A stretch of DNA of 64,000 bases from Neoechinorhynchus agilis (taxonomy: Eukaryota > Acanthocephala). The position numbers and the translations under genes were made by a program. Position 1 is the first letter of the stretch; each line of letters begins with the position of its first letter. The stretch covers positions 18,600,001 to 18,664,000 of the forward strand of contig CM121341.1 of NCBI GenBank assembly GCA_051530055.1, written 5' to 3'. The notes under the pieces were generated by a model that did no database searches, was not told the origin of the DNA, and saw only the letters and a list, made by a program, of their open reading frames with translations. Shown piece after piece: positions 44,338-57,629 of this stretch.

Positions 44338-47300
44338 TTGGTGACCGCGACGATACAAACAGTGAGCCTTAAATTGCCCACGTTTAGCAACCTCGTGTGT
44401 GGTTTGCACAGGCCAAAGCACAATTTACCTTGCGAAAGATTGTCGCAGACGACACCAAGTTCTACTATATCACCGCAGCCCTCGACCAAGATACCGCCGG
44501 GCGTGTGATTGATATTTTAAAGTGTCCACCTCAAGCGAACAAATACGAAGCGCTGAAGAGTCGCCTATTGGACGCATTATCGTTCTCTGAGTCCAAGCGT
44601 GCCAGCCGCATTCTGCACATCGATTTTCTCGGGGATCCTATACTATCGGAGTTGATGGACAATATGCTAGGCTATCTCGGGAAGCACCCATCATGTTTCC
44701 TGTTCATTCAAATCTTCATGGAGAAATTACCCGAGGATATTCGATCGGTCCTAGTACCACAAGCGGCCGACGAACTATGAAAGGCTAAGCAGCTCACCAC
44801 GTCTTCGATACGGCGGCCCAGCAAGAAACAAGGTGGAATATGTTTTCACCATTAGCGATATGGTGCGAAGGCTAAACGATGCAGATCTCCCTGTTCGATG
44901 AGAAATAATTCGGCGAATAAAGCCGAGTAAATAAATAGTTTATTCTATGTCTGTGATCAGGGTACTGGACGTCGTTTTCTCGTAGATACGGGCGCCGAAG
45001 TTAGTGTCATTCCCGCAACGATATCCGATAAATCAACAACCACTCATAATCGGACACTCACGGCTCCTAATGGTTCATCCATTAACACATTTGGAAGCAA
45101 AATGGTAGTGCTAAAACTCGGAGATAAAACGATAAATTGGAAGTTCCTGATTGCATCAGTGCGACAAACTATATTGGGTGCGGACTTTCTCGGACATTCC
45201 GGACTTCTCGTCGATGTGCGTGTCCGGAAACGAATAGAATAACGAACATTTCGTCGGCAACAATCGGACCCGGAGTAAAGATTTCTGAGACAATTCCAGA
45301 TGACTTACCTTACACCAAGATTCTGAACAAATTCCCAAACGTCATCAATCACAATTTTTCGAACCCAGTCGTTAAACACGGTGTGCAGCACTACATCCAA
45401 ACTAGTTGCGCTCCTATCCATGCTCGCTCAAGACGTCTTCCTTCTGAAAAATTAGCGATCGCTCAAACCGAGTTCCACAAATTGGAATCGCTCGGAATAG
45501 TCAGACGGTACAGTCCGTGGGTGTCTCCACTTCATGTAGTCCCGAAATCAGACGGCACATGGCGGCCGTGTATAGACTATCGTCGCCTGAATGAAGCAAT
45601 GACTCCTGACAGATATCCGATACCACATATACAGGACTTTTCCGCGCGATTATTTGGACGAGCAATCTTTTCGAAGGCAGATTTGGTTCGCGGCTACCAT
45701 AAGATACCAGTCGCTGAGCAAGACATACCCAAGACAGCCATCATCACCCCCTTCGGTTTATTCGAGTTTTTAAGGATGCCTTTCGGCTTCAAGAACGCTG
45801 CACAAACCTTCCAACGGCTGATGGACGCTGTCTGCTCCAGTCTCGACTTTGCCTTCGTCTACCTCGACGATATTTTGATTGCACGTCACAACGAATCAGA
45901 ACATTTGCAGGACCTAAGAATTCTATTCGCTCGTCTAGCAGAACACGGACTTGCTATCAACTTACCGAAATGCGAATTCGGAGTCAGAGCTCTAGATTTC
46001 CTTGGTCATCGAGTAAGTAAAGAAGGTACGATTCCCACACTAATCAAGGTAGAATCCACCCGAAACTTTCCTCGCCCAAAAACGGTAAAGACATTGCAGG
46101 AATTCGTGGGTATGATAAACTTCTATCATCACTTTATTCCTACAGCATCGAAGTTATTGCGCCCACTTTATCAAGCGATGTCAAAGAATGAATGGAGCTT
46201 TTGAAAGCGCGAAGCAAGCACTAGCTGACGCCACAATGCTCACACATCAGGCAAAAGATGCGCCAATAGCAATCACGACGGACGCTTCTGATTACGCTGT
46301 TGGAGCAGTCCTACAACAGAGGATTTCAGGAGATTGGAAGCCATTGGCTTTCTTCAGTCGTCAACTACGAAAGCCGGAGCAAAAGTATAGTACATTCGAT
46401 CGAAAACTGCATGCAATTTACTTGGCAATCAGACACTTCCGCTATACAGTAGAGGGACGACCATTAACCGTTTTCACAGATCATCGGCCACTGAGTTTTG
46501 CGATGGCCAGAGTTTTGGACCCTTTTGTTCCGCTCGACAACAAAGGCATTTGAGCTACATCTCAGAATACACCGCGAACATAGAGCATGTGAGTGGGTGC
46601 AGCAATCAAGTCGCCGATACGCTTTCGAGAGCTATTCTAGCCAACGTTAACGAAGGTATCTCTTTTGAGGCAATGTCTCAAGATCAACAAGAAGATCCCG
46701 AAACACATGCATTACGGACAGCGAAATCAGCACTGCGTCTCCGAGACTTTCCCATCGGTAACGAAGGATTAACGCTTCTCTGTGACGTTTCATCCGGAAC
46801 ACAAAGACCGATAGTACCAACATCGTGGCGCAGACATGTATTCGACGCGATTCACGAGCTGGCACACCCCGGATTAAGAGCGACCCGCAAGCTAATCCCA
46901 AGGAAATTCGTTTGGCCTGGTATCACAAAAGATGTCGGCAATTAGGCTAAAACATGCATTACTTTCCAAAAAGTGAAAATTCAACGCCACGTGAAAGCAC
47001 CATTGGAAAAGTTTAAATTACCTTCCGACAGGTTCGATCACATACACGTTGACCTGGTAGGACCCCTTCCACCTTCCCAGGGATTTACCCACTTGTTGAC
47101 AATAGTTGATCGATTTACCCGCTGGCCAGAGGCCATTCCACTCAACCAGACAGATTCACTTTCATGCGCCCGTGCCTTAATTAGCAACTGGATCTCCCGT
47201 TTTGGGGTCCCGAGTGATATTACCTCCGATCGAGGATCTCAATTCACTTCGCGAATATGGGCCGATATGTCTCAATTATTCGGCACAAAGCTACACAACA

Positions 47301-47893
47301 CTACAGCTTATCATCCACAGGCAAACGGTATCGTCGAGAGGATGCATAGACACTTGGAGGCATCCCTGAAAGCCCGTTGCAAAGGTCCGAACTGGATGGA
47401 CGAACTCCCATGGGTGATGTTGGGTTTCAGAACCTGTCCGAAAGTCGATCTGGGAACATCTTCCGCGGAACAAGTTTATAGCAGTCCACTCAAAGTGCCG
47501 GGCGATTTTGTATGCCATACGAAGGAAACAAGTGATCCAAAGAAACACCTTGAAGAACTTCGAGAAAGGATCTATTCCCTAGTACCAGTGCCCAGTTCCA
47601 GACACCGAACCGTACCAGTTCATTTACCGAAAGTACTGGCATACGCCCAGTATGTATTCGTAAGACGGGAATAACCCGGAGGTCCACTCCTGCCACCGTA
47701 CAAAGGACCATATAAAGTGATCGACACGGGCGATAAATTTTTTAAGATTGATTACGGTGGTCGCTCCGAAACAATCTCAATCTACCGACTTAAACCGACA
47801 CGGGTCGACTTATCCTCCACTATCGAAATCGATCAACCGCGCAAACGCGGACGACCACGGAAACATCCCTGACATACCATTTGAGGGGAGCTG

Positions 47894-48011
47894 TGTGGCG
47901 GCAACGACTGCACATTCTGATGACATCAGAGGTCTGTCAGGTGCGTGTGTATGTATATAACCAGAGGTGGCCGTTACGGGGAAGATAGAAAATTGCGACT
48001 CTCGTTCCACA
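47894..48011 (+). repeat. 3' LTR of the gypsy fossil
   Basis: 118 bp, about 94% identical to the 5' LTR, ends in CACA and is followed by the target duplicate TAAC. Confidence 0.93.
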
Positions 48012-48015
48012 TAAC

Positions 48016-49290
48016 CACCTTTTAAAAAACGTTTTGAATTCTTTAGATGTGAATTCTTCTTTCCGAGCAGAGTTTTGCTGTTAGTGTTCGAAATATAAAT
48101 ATACTTCCAGTCGTGTTATTGATCTTAATTGTTGCCATTTTTTGAATATATCGTGATAACACGATGCTCAAGTTTGCACAACGAAGTCGGTTACAAGATT
48201 ATCAGTCTTCTAATGATGTGTATAAGATTTGAAGGTAAATTTGTTGATTTAGGAGGCTAAATACTTACCAAATTGAAACTCGATTCGGATTCGTGTAAGA
48301 AACTTTGCTGGACGAAAAGGCCAGGTGAAAATGAAATTTTGAAGACAGAGATGAAGGAGCTTCCTAGTCTCGGATTTTCATTTATTCCCAATCTGGTGAT
48401 GTTAAGTCGTTTCAAAAGTAATCTATTAGCTTATGAACGCTGCCCAGGAATTTTGTTTTCAATGTGAATTTTAGGTAGAATGGTTTTAGCAATCTCAAAT
48501 GGGCTTCACAGGCGACCGGAAGATGTAACAAATAAACATGTCATTATCAAGTCTTAAAAGATTACATGGAATGTCGATATGCGAGGTACCGGTGTTTGCG
48601 ATTAGGATTATTGTTTTAGTCTTCACCCAGTAAATAATTTTTTATCAAAGGCCTTGGGCCTGTAATTTCGTACTAAGCCTAAATAAAGTTCTTGCTCGAA
48701 ACAAAGGACAGCTTCAAACAGCTAAGCGTATTCTTCATTACAGAAATGATTAACACCTTTCGATAGTCGATTAGGCTAAAAGGATAAATTAAAATCAAAA
48801 GCATTGTATCACGAGCACTTGGCTTGTGCGACAAATGCAAAAGTCAATTTATATATTATCGAAATAGTATATATTGTTTTATTTTGAGCAATCCATGATG
48901 AAATGAGTAAAGTAATCTTTTGCTGCTGGTCTTTTCCGTATATGTCCTAAATATCTAAACCAAGTGAGCTATTCAACTTCATTCATAATTTTAGGCAAAA
49001 TACAGGCTTAAGATGTTCGCCGAACATCCTTTGGCTTCTACGTGTAGAGTTCCTTCGCTCACGTAAATTTCGCTAGGATGTAGATTATTTGAAAAGAAAC
49101 AATATTATAAGCACTAACTTGTGGAAAAAAACTAGATCTTTGTGCGATGTGAATATTTGAAGTTCATTGTTAAAGGTCAAATCGCTACAAAACCGCCAAA
49201 GACCGTAATAAGGATACAAATGTCAAAAACTAACATTATTTCACTTATTCTGCTTTGCTCAAACGCATTAGAATGGAATTTCAAGACGTT
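48016..49290. other. AT-rich stretch without gene
   Basis: No host gene recognised. Weak versions of the motif of the 118-bp array may already begin at about 48830-49180, but they are too degenerate to be sure. Confidence 0.35.
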
Positions 49291-49297
49291 TGATCGA

Positions 49298-51475
49298 GAT
49301 AGATTCCTATTGGCATGGACGAGTGTGATTGTGAGATGAGAAACTTCTCTTACAGGAAATTGAGATTACATAAATGAGCGAAATTCCCAGCTGAAATGTG
49401 TTTTATTTTGTTCAATGAGAGATCTCTAGATATAAACTTAAATGAAATTTTAAGAAGGCAATAGTAACTGACATAACACGAACGTTAGATAACGTTTTCC
49501 ATGCATTGGGAGATATTTTTGTAATCAGATTATTCGATAAATTTCTAAATCAAATTATTACGGGAAACTATAGCGGATACACACATTTCCTGGAGCATGT
49601 AGACATTATGAAAAGCATTTTGTGGCACAATTGAAATTGAATTATCTGACAAATTGCTAAAATGATATTTATTGGTAAATATGAATCAATCGCTCATAAC
49701 TTACATGATTTTCAAGTTAACCAGATTGTTGAACCACATAGTATCAATATTCGCAAGCAAATTACCTTGGAGTCGACTAAATACGATGAGGAATGATAGC
49801 AACGAAATAAACAATATTGTTCTGGATTTTATTCCCTGCCATTTGAGATACAATAAATCTCATCTCACTGTTTTTAATCAAGAATATAATAGTTTTAATA
49901 GATATACACCGATGAGTTGGTTTCTATGTAAGACGTTATGTTTTTGAGAGTTCCTGTTATTACGGAATTATATTGAATAATCCAAGAAAAACTGAAACGG
50001 GAACTTGCACACTTACACTCCGCATCTATCTTGGCGCCCGGATTTTATAGCCTTTCTACGTCTATACTTACAGATCTTCTAAAATATTTAGATATCGAAA
50101 ACTTGTGGAATCTATGCGTACGATTTTATTATGATTCAAATATCTGTACTGATGGGTGTTTTAAAGTTGAAAACAATATGCTGCATTACAGTATTTTTAA
50201 TCTATCTGTGTACTCGAGTAGTTTATAACTTATCACCATAATTCTATTGAATGAAAGGTCTCTAAATGATAAAGTATTTGATTGAAAATTTTACTATATT
50301 TAACATACATACAAACTATTCATGCTTGTCAAATCGAAAAAGCTATCATTATCCATTTCGTAGATTACGTTATTTGACAAATTTCTATTCGGAGGCTTTT
50401 ACAAAAGATATCAAAAGAGTTGCACGGCTAACAATCGCTGCAAAGTGTAGCATTTCCCAAATGTGCCAACTGGATATTTGTATAACCTATTTGATGACAA
50501 GTCCCTGAAATGAAATGTAAGTTGTAAAACATCGAGATATTGAATAGCAATCATACAAATGGGTTATACTTTCGAGATGAGCGAAAAATCCACCTTCCTG
50601 AGTGTCCGATAAGATCAAAAGGAGGTTATCCGAAATCAATCTGTATAATATTAAAATGCATTGAAATGAGTAAACATAAACCGTTAACCCCACAATATCC
50701 GTAGTTTTCGAAGATTTCTAAATGAATACAATTCCAGCATAACAATTTGATTGTTTTTCAGGTTTCTAAGTACAATAAAGGTAAGACATAAATGGTGTTG
50801 CCTTGCCTTACAAATTTTGCAATTTCGGGTTATGTGTGAATAAATCTCTGTCTATTTTAAAGATCGAATTGAATGAGAGGTCCCTTTTTGTGCAGGAAGT
50901 TACTATGAATTCGATTTCAAATCTCACAATTCTCTCAAATATTGCAGATCTGCAAAGTCCCGAGGTAAAATAAACGACAAAGAGCAGTTTGATAAATTCC
51001 TAAAATCAGAGTATAAATCACACTCCTGCTTACTCATCATTTACAAACAGCACTTGGAGAGTAAACAGTTTCGAGAAGAGATGACCAACTCTCGAAATGT
51101 TGTTATGTGACAAATCCCTAAAAGGTTAAGTTAAAACAATCATTAAAGCCGAACACAGAACATACAAAATTTCAATTCTCTTCAATTTGAGCACCCTTGG
51201 CGCTATGGTGGTTAAATCGTTGTATGATAGGTTACTAAACATTCTTGTAAATGATTTGGGAAAAACATATTACAGGATTTTTAATTTTCCATTTTCAGAG
51301 AAAGCATTTCCATTCAGTTCGGCAATCTGATTATGACTTAAATCTCTTGATAAGAAGTCCGAGTCGTTTTGACAATAAACATTCAAACTTACATGAATTG
51401 AAGCGAACATGCATATTCGAAAAAAGCTTTACTGATATTTCCGAAGGAATTGTATGAGAGATCTCTATTCGTGTT
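49298..51475 (+). repeat. Degenerate array: 16-bp motif every ~118 bp
   Basis: A motif close to GANARATNNCTAAAT recurs on the plus strand at 49298, 49417, 49536, 49648, 49769, 49946, 50070, 50253, 50376, 50496, 50600, 50710, 50876, 50991, 51109, 51226, 51349 and 51456. Most steps are 104-124 bp; three are about 165-185, where one unit is worn away or lost. The bases just before it are usually T-rich. Outside the motif, units share little. Each motif can be read as L-F/Y-D/N-K/R-S/F-L, so an old 39-codon tandem repeat is possible, but stops are frequent and there is no open frame now. Confidence 0.7.
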
Positions 51476-51598
51476 TAAGAATTAAATGAATGTTTTGCTC
51501 TAAGAAAACTTACATTGATGTTAGATCATAGTTACATTCCGTTAGTGTATTAATGAACACATAAAGACGATTATTACTTGCGTTTCTATCGAAAATTA

Positions 51599-51901
51599 TT
51601 AACTTGAGAAACCTGTGACTTTATTCTCACATTTCGGTGTAAGTTGTAGTATTGCAGCAATATCCCCTAAAGAGAGATCTAAAATGGTCACCGCACAATT
51701 AGGTGCTATTTCAATCAGCTTTAAATACCCATACGAGTCAAGCTGATCCACGCAAATGAGACCAAGTGAATGGTAGATTTTATTTGCTTTAAACCCGTGA
51801 ATTCCACATTGCGTCAAATTTGCTCCATTGAAGATGCAGAACAAGAAGCCGATTAATATAAAGATCATGTGAAAAGCAAAGCTAAAAGCTAGAACAAGCA
51901 T
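51599..51901 (-). CDS. Possible small secreted protein
   Basis: 100-aa frame with ATG. Residues 1-25 are strongly hydrophobic (L-V-L-A-F-S-F-A-F...L-I-G-F-L-F-C-I-F), like a signal peptide or anchor. Four cysteines follow at about residues 32, 50, 69 and 90, which could form two disulphides. No family is recognised and there is no second copy in the window. It is isolated in AT-rich DNA, so a chance ORF is possible. Confidence 0.35.
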   Translation of the reverse strand: MLVLAFSFAFHMIFILIGFLFCIFNGANLTQCGIHGFKANKIYHSLGLICVDQLDSYGYLKLIEIAPNCAVTILDLSLGDIAAILQLTPKCENKVTGFSS

Positions 51902-53640
51902 TGGTTGAAGTCATTCAGTATGCACAGTTTTTAAATCTTTATAAAAACCCAATGATTCATTCGACCAAAAGAAGTCATTTTTAAGAAACAGTGAAGTGCT
52001 TACGCGGACGCTAGACGTAAAACAAGAGTGATAGTGGACAAGAAAATTTGCGAATCGCTCTTGAGCGGCATTAATTAATATCGGAAAGTTATATTCCTGA
52101 CCCATTTGATAGTATAAAAATTTAGACTATATCAAAATAAGTTATTTATGAACAACATTTGTCACTTGAAAACTAGATTATTTCATAATTTGATCCTGCG
52201 GTGATATAGAGAAACAAAAACAAAGCTTTTTCAGCTAATTAACCGATTTTGAAGGAAATTCTTGCTTTGTGTCATATACAGTACACTTTCTCTTTGAAAA
52301 TACAATCTTTAGCCCATCTAAAGAAAACATCATTATTGGATTTAAAAGGATAACGATGAATCGTAATATGTGCACTATGCTGAGCTTCTCTCTTCATTTC
52401 ATTGAAAGTAAAAATTTTGAACGATAATTGAGAAAATCAAACACGAGTGGTGATCGCAATCCAAATGGGTTGGGAAATATAATCTATATGTAAATGTTTA
52501 TAAAGAATTTATGAAAGGCCGATAAAATCACGTTTTTGTCCGTCGAAAAACGTTGATATACTAAAGAAAATCGATTCGCTCCATGGTAACGCTTGATATA
52601 AAATACTTCTGAAAAGATAATTAATTGTTATTTGTCGATAGGAGAGATAAATGAAATTAAGAATTTATTGATTTGATATTTCGATCCACTATCTCGGATC
52701 TTCTACAGCGATTGCTTGTAAGTTTTAATAAATTCTTAATTTCATTTATCTCTCCAATCGACAAATAATATACTTCTCCAGTGGCTAAGTTATTAAATTC
52801 TTAAAGGCTCGTTTCGCTGTTTACAATATAAAAAATTTAAATTAAAAATATATCGTTGAATCCATAAGATAAGCAATGAGGTACCTACGTTCCTTTTGCT
52901 TCTTCAACCCCCACAAATATTATTTTTGTAACGGGGATATACTTTTTCGGATTTATCAGATATTCATTTCGGGTCTCTGCTGTCCACACGATCCCTTTAT
53001 TCTTATTGGCTGGCGTGTAATCATATCCTTCAGCCATTCCAGTGCTGAAAAAATAAGGACATCAAAGCATTTTGCAAACTTCATCTAAAATGTAAGGCCT
53101 TAATTCCTTTTCAACCATTAGGTCGTCGACAGCACATATACGCGAATTCAAATAGATATCGCGACAAGTTACAAAGACAGAGATAAAAAATAATTTATGA
53201 CAAGTAGAACATTAAACGCTAAGTGAAGCAGTTAAATGGAACGTGGACAAGGCTATCGCAGCTATGGTTAAGATCGTAAGTTCATTTTAAATCTATTCAA
53301 AGATTTATGCCTCAGCGGTAGAGAAATGGCAACCGATCAACATAAATTTCATTGAAATTGTATGTGTAGATATGATTGGTAACTCTTTCCCGAAATTTAT
53401 CGGCAAGGTCTTTAACAATGAATTTTATCTGGTCAGATCAGTAAATGAAGTATTACGTAGCACTTTTTTAAGTAGTACATTCCTTACAATTTCTTGTACC
53501 AGAATTCGAACGAATCAATTTGAATTCAAGGATATAAATAATTGCTTTAGGTTTCATTGATGCAGCGTTGTCAATCTTTTGTACTACCAAAACTCATATT
53601 TTCTAATCTAAAAACCAAAAACAACAACAAGATTTATTCA
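51902..53640. other. AT-rich stretch with one hairpin
   Basis: No gene recognised. The only structure is the inverted repeat at 52628-52768, listed separately. Open frames at 52876-53088 and 53372-53560 have no recognisable content. Confidence 0.4.
52628..52768. repeat. 42-bp inverted repeat (hairpin or MITE-like)
   Basis: Arms 52628-52669 and 52727-52768 are reverse complements with one or two mismatches. The loop is 57 bp. TTA/TAA-type flanks are present (a target duplicate is not provable). It may be a tiny MITE or a hairpin transcript; nothing else supports either. Confidence 0.7.
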
Positions 53641-56600
53641 TCGTATATTAAGGCAGAGTGAAATCTTCTTCAACTCTCCGGTCCAGGAGAACGGCAAGGA
53701 ATCTAGGTGTTTGTGAAAGGCGTCGACAAAGAAAGCCTTAAGTTCTGGCAGGCGACCTCTCGAGAAAAAAAACAAGGCCGAGGATACTCCAAGTTTTCCA
53801 TATAGCTTGAACTTGCGAAGAATTCATACCCAGTTTCAACGCTCGTTTAGCCATTTTGTTACCTACTTTGAGAAGTCTTTTTATTCTATTAATATCGGTT
53901 CTAGGAGAAAGATTGACCGTTAAAGTGTGCCCTAGAATGCGCAATTTAAGTGTGGTGTTGGAGTAGAGCACACTAGGATCATTTAGTGGGTTCATTAGAT
54001 TATTAAAAAAACGATTGGAGCTCTTTTCATCAAACATTTCAGTTTGGCAGCTCTATAGGCAAAGATGACAAAGGTTAAGTCGTCCGCGTAACAGGTGAGC
54101 GAAGCACGAATATTGCAGTTTTAAATAATATATTGAGACGCTATTAGAAAAAGAATTGGGGAAAGTGGCGATCCTTGAGGAACACCGGTAAGCGGCTAGA
54201 AAATCGATTTCTAAGCGTCGTCCTTGTATTAAAAAGACTTTTAAAAAGAATCTTAAAAATTCGAGAAATTAAATTGTGAGGAACGCTAAATAACTTCATC
54301 ATAGTGACTATAAAGGACAAAGAAATCTTATCAAAAGCCTGAGATAAATCAACGGTTAAAATGGCTCTTATAGGTAGAGTGGAGTTTGAAAAGCTGCAAT
54401 TGGACGAGATAATATTATGCTCATTTATGAAGGATCTCAAACGATGCGCTAAGGCTCGTTCGTAAATGGTGACAAAAGGATTCTGTAGAGAAATCGGGCG
54501 AAGATATTTTGGCTGAGTGACCGACTTTTTCCCATTTTTGATAAGAAAAATACGCCGTGTCACGTTAATCTCTCGCCAAGCATAAGGAGAGCAACTTAGC
54601 ATTAGTTTGGCCAAATGAACGATGCAGTAGCGTGGGAGCAATGTAAAAATTTTGGTGCCAGAATTGGAGTTTGAGGATGCCAATTTCAGATTGTTCGACC
54701 AAACCTTGAGAATGGCCCCGGTTGGCACAAATTCTCCGAAAAATTATTGTTGGCATCTCCTTGATAGGGCCCGAAGAATGAAATTCAAGGATGGCTTTTA
54801 AAATATCATCTAAAGTCGACGTTTTCATCCAACCGGAAATTTTTGATTTCCAGTGTATGTTGTTCTTCCTTTGAAGAGTGTACCACCATTTTGAGGAAAA
54901 GGGCTTCAAATTAGCAAGCAGATCTGCTCTTTGTTGTCTGCTGCCTACATCGAGCTGCCCAGTAATGACTTGACAAAATTTTGGTAAGAAGTGCGTCTCC
55001 AGAACGTTTCGAGAGAAAAAACTGGCGTCCAAGAAACCGAAGAGATCGACTTTCATATGGACGAGAGAAAACGCTCACCGTACGAAATAGAAAGATATTG
55101 GCTAATGTATTAAGGGCGTTGTTAACATACGGTAAAGTGCACGACCGATCATTTCGGTAGGAGGTGAGAGATAAAAGATTTTGGCTAGCTAGGCGGGAAA
55201 GGTAACATTGAGTGGAGAGATGTGAAAGGTTTTACGTAGTAGACCGTTGGGACCGAATGACCATATCAGGATATCATGACCTAAACGGTCAAAAAGAGAC
55301 ACCTATCGAAAAGTTCAGATATCTTTTAAAAATGGTCAGATTCAAGAACGAGTGTGCATTTGAGGCGATATTGTGGAATGAGGGAGTGGTAGGAAAAGTT
55401 AGATAATAATGAGGTTTGATTGCTTTAACAATATGAAATCTCCCACAATAAAATCAATATTAGCTCTGAGACGCCATTTGACTCTATTTCTAATATACGG
55501 TCGATGGATAAAACTGGGTTTAATTTACAAATGAGAGATATTTACGATTAATTAGAATTTTAAAAAGGGAGTATGACATTTCAGTTGAAATGAAAGAAGA
55601 CACCAATGTGGGAGTTAACGAGGATTGAAAAATTGAAATAAGACCCTGTGATGCGGGACTGAATGGGGGGAGTAATAAAAGAGATGAATGTTGAGCTGTT
55701 CAGATGAGTTAGATAATTATAGAGTTGGTCCTGAGTATAAATACTTTTCGTTTCCTGCAGAAAGATGATCGAAATGTCCGGTATGACGTGAGTTAGCCTG
55801 GCAAAATTAGTCGCCCCACCACAATTCCACTGTAACACCCGTCTTCGAATCATCAGAGATTTCTGGCGTTTGCATTGGATGAGGGCCGCTGTTCCATCGT
55901 TGATAAGCAAGGTTTGAGCTTTAATGATCCTATTGACAAGATTTGTATCGGATTCTTCAGGATCCACGAACGCATCCTCGCTTTTAGACCGGTCTAAAAC
56001 AGAGCCATCGTTGGATTTTTTGGCGCTCGAGATTTAATATCACTCGGATTGGCTCTTTTAAGCTTCGCTGCATTTTGTTGGGAACAACTAGATGAAATTA
56101 TATCGGGGAAATTCACTAGATTACGCAAAGGGCGTGCAGCCTTCTCTCAAAGGTTGTGATATCCTCAGTGAAGCGAGCTTGCATAACGGTGAGCAATTTG
56201 TTGCAGGCCCCTCCAATCGCCGTTCCAAATGCTCTATGGTCACCAGTTGTGAAGAATCCGTGCATTGAGCGACAGTAGCGTCCGAGCTCTTGACTTTACG
56301 AGTCGAAGGAGTAGCAATAGGAGTCGCTGAGACATTAGGTTGGCGCACTTAACGGGTGCTTGGGTAGCGTTCGTTTTTCCTTTTTGGGCCCAAGACCAAT
56401 ACTTCTTGAATTCTGGGCATCCTTTATAGAAAACAGAATGTTGCCCGTTGCAGTTGGCACAGCGCTTGATTGTCTGGTTTGGACAAATCTGGGATGAATG
56501 TTCCCTTTCCGCACAATTAATGCATTTCGGGGTTGCCGAACAGTTGAAGGCACAGTGCGAGCTCTCACATAAATCGTCCCGTACTTGCCTGGAGCCTTCC

Positions 56601-56899
56601 ACCACAGCTATCGAAACCGGGCTGCCTGATTTTTGCGAGTTAAGGAAAATTTTAAAGTTGAAAAGTTTCTCAAACTCTTCTTTGTCTTCATGAATAAAGC
56701 TCGGTTGCAATCCGTTCGCCAGGAATTGTACGTTTTGAGTGACAGATTCGACCGAATCCACTTCATGCGGAAGTTTGGAGCTAGCAAAGTCTTTTAGGCT
56801 GGACGGCCAAACATGACTAGTCAAATAAATTCTTAGGATTCCTCCGAAGTGACACGATCGATCCGTTTGACACCGTCGTTTCGGGATTTCAAAGTACAT
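53640..56899 (-). mobile_element. LINE family C with zinc-knuckle ORF1
   Basis: Read on the minus strand. ORF1-like protein 56899-56240 (219 aa) with knuckles C-I-N-C-A-E-R-E-H-S-S-Q-I-C and C-A-N-C-N-G-Q-H. An APE endonuclease start at about 55860 (V-L-Q-W-N-C-G-G-A, then I-I-F-L-Q-E-T). RT at 55056-54144 (L-R-P-I-S-L, A-I-L-T-V-D-L-S-Q-A-F-D-K), continuing P-Q-G-S-P-L-S-P and Y-A-D-D at about 54180-54070. Thumb region at 54037-53738 (R-I-L-G-H-T-L-T-V). An I/Jockey-like two-ORF element of about 3.26 kb with several frame breaks. It is distinct from the copy-A family. Confidence 0.8.
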
Positions 56900-57440
56900 T
56901 TTTTTCCAAGACGACCCCCTTCATACAACCTTTTTCCAGCACAAAGGAGTTGCTCAGGGCTCGCCATCGTCTCCTAACCTTTTCTACTTGGCAACGGAAT
57001 ACATAGTTCAAAATTGCAATGTTTGTAAGAGTATTTCTCTATATGTTGATGACCTTACGGCAGTCGTCAAGGATGGCAACTACCTGAAGGCTAAGAATTG
57101 AATGCCCTCGCTCTTGTCCTTTTTATCAGAAATGCTACCTCTTGTGGGACTAGAGCTTAATCCAAGTAAGTCCCAACTGTTAATGAAAACTAGTTCTGTC
57201 GTTGTGAAGACAGCCTTGAGGAAGGCATTCTACAGGTTTTTAGACTAGGATGCTGTTGCATCCTCTAAAAAAATCACAATCCTGGGATATACTTTCACCG
57301 CTAATTTCTCACCCACCCCCGATCTAACAAAATTTAAACGCCTCTTAAAAACGGGCGGTGCTAAGAGCATGTCGCCTAGGGCTAAACAAAAAAGCAATTT
57401 TGACGGTATAGAATGCCCAGGCGATCGCAGGCATGGTCTT
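56900..57440 (+). mobile_element. LINE family C, opposite-strand fragment
   Basis: The plus strand reads G-V-A-Q-G-S-P-S-S-P-N-L-F, Y-V-D-D-L (about 57045), L-E-L-N-P-S-K-S-Q and I-L-G-Y-T-F-T-A-N. It is the same family as 53640-56899 but points the other way. The two meet head to head at about 56900. Confidence 0.7.
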
Positions 57441-57629
57441 TTATTAACGGGGATGTCCTTCTGAACAGCGGATCAAATCCCAAAGCTCCTTCCTTATTGC
57501 TCTACAAAATCTACCCTACCCTTGGGCACACATTCCCGACTGGGACGACAGAAGCAATTTATGGATTGACCTTAAAAGGAAATAACTATAAATGGCAAGC
57601 CCATAACTAAACGGAGCGAAAGCTAATTA

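Larger units (their letters stand above)
44221..48011 (+). mobile_element. Gypsy-type LTR retrotransposon fossil
   Basis: Ty3/gypsy element with both LTRs (44221-44337 and 47894-48011) and a 4-bp target duplication TAAC on each side (44217-44220, 48012-48015). A TGGTGACCGCGACG stretch just after the 5' LTR is the likely primer-binding site, and a purine-rich AGGGGAG run precedes the 3' LTR. Parts in order: gag (about 44400-44780), aspartic protease (D-T-G-A, about 44990), reverse transcriptase (Y-L-D-D, about 45860), RNase H (about 46200-46560), integrase (about 46800-47670). There is no envelope gene. The copy is broken by roughly four or five interruptions. The two LTRs differ at about 6% of positions, so the insertion is moderately old. 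Layout resembles the mag-like lineage (inference). Confidence 0.92.

Noticed and set aside
50031-50508. Short frames within the 118-bp array as real genes
   Set aside because: They end within a few units, switch frame between units and have no recognisable domain; the periodic motif explains the apparent coding flavour.
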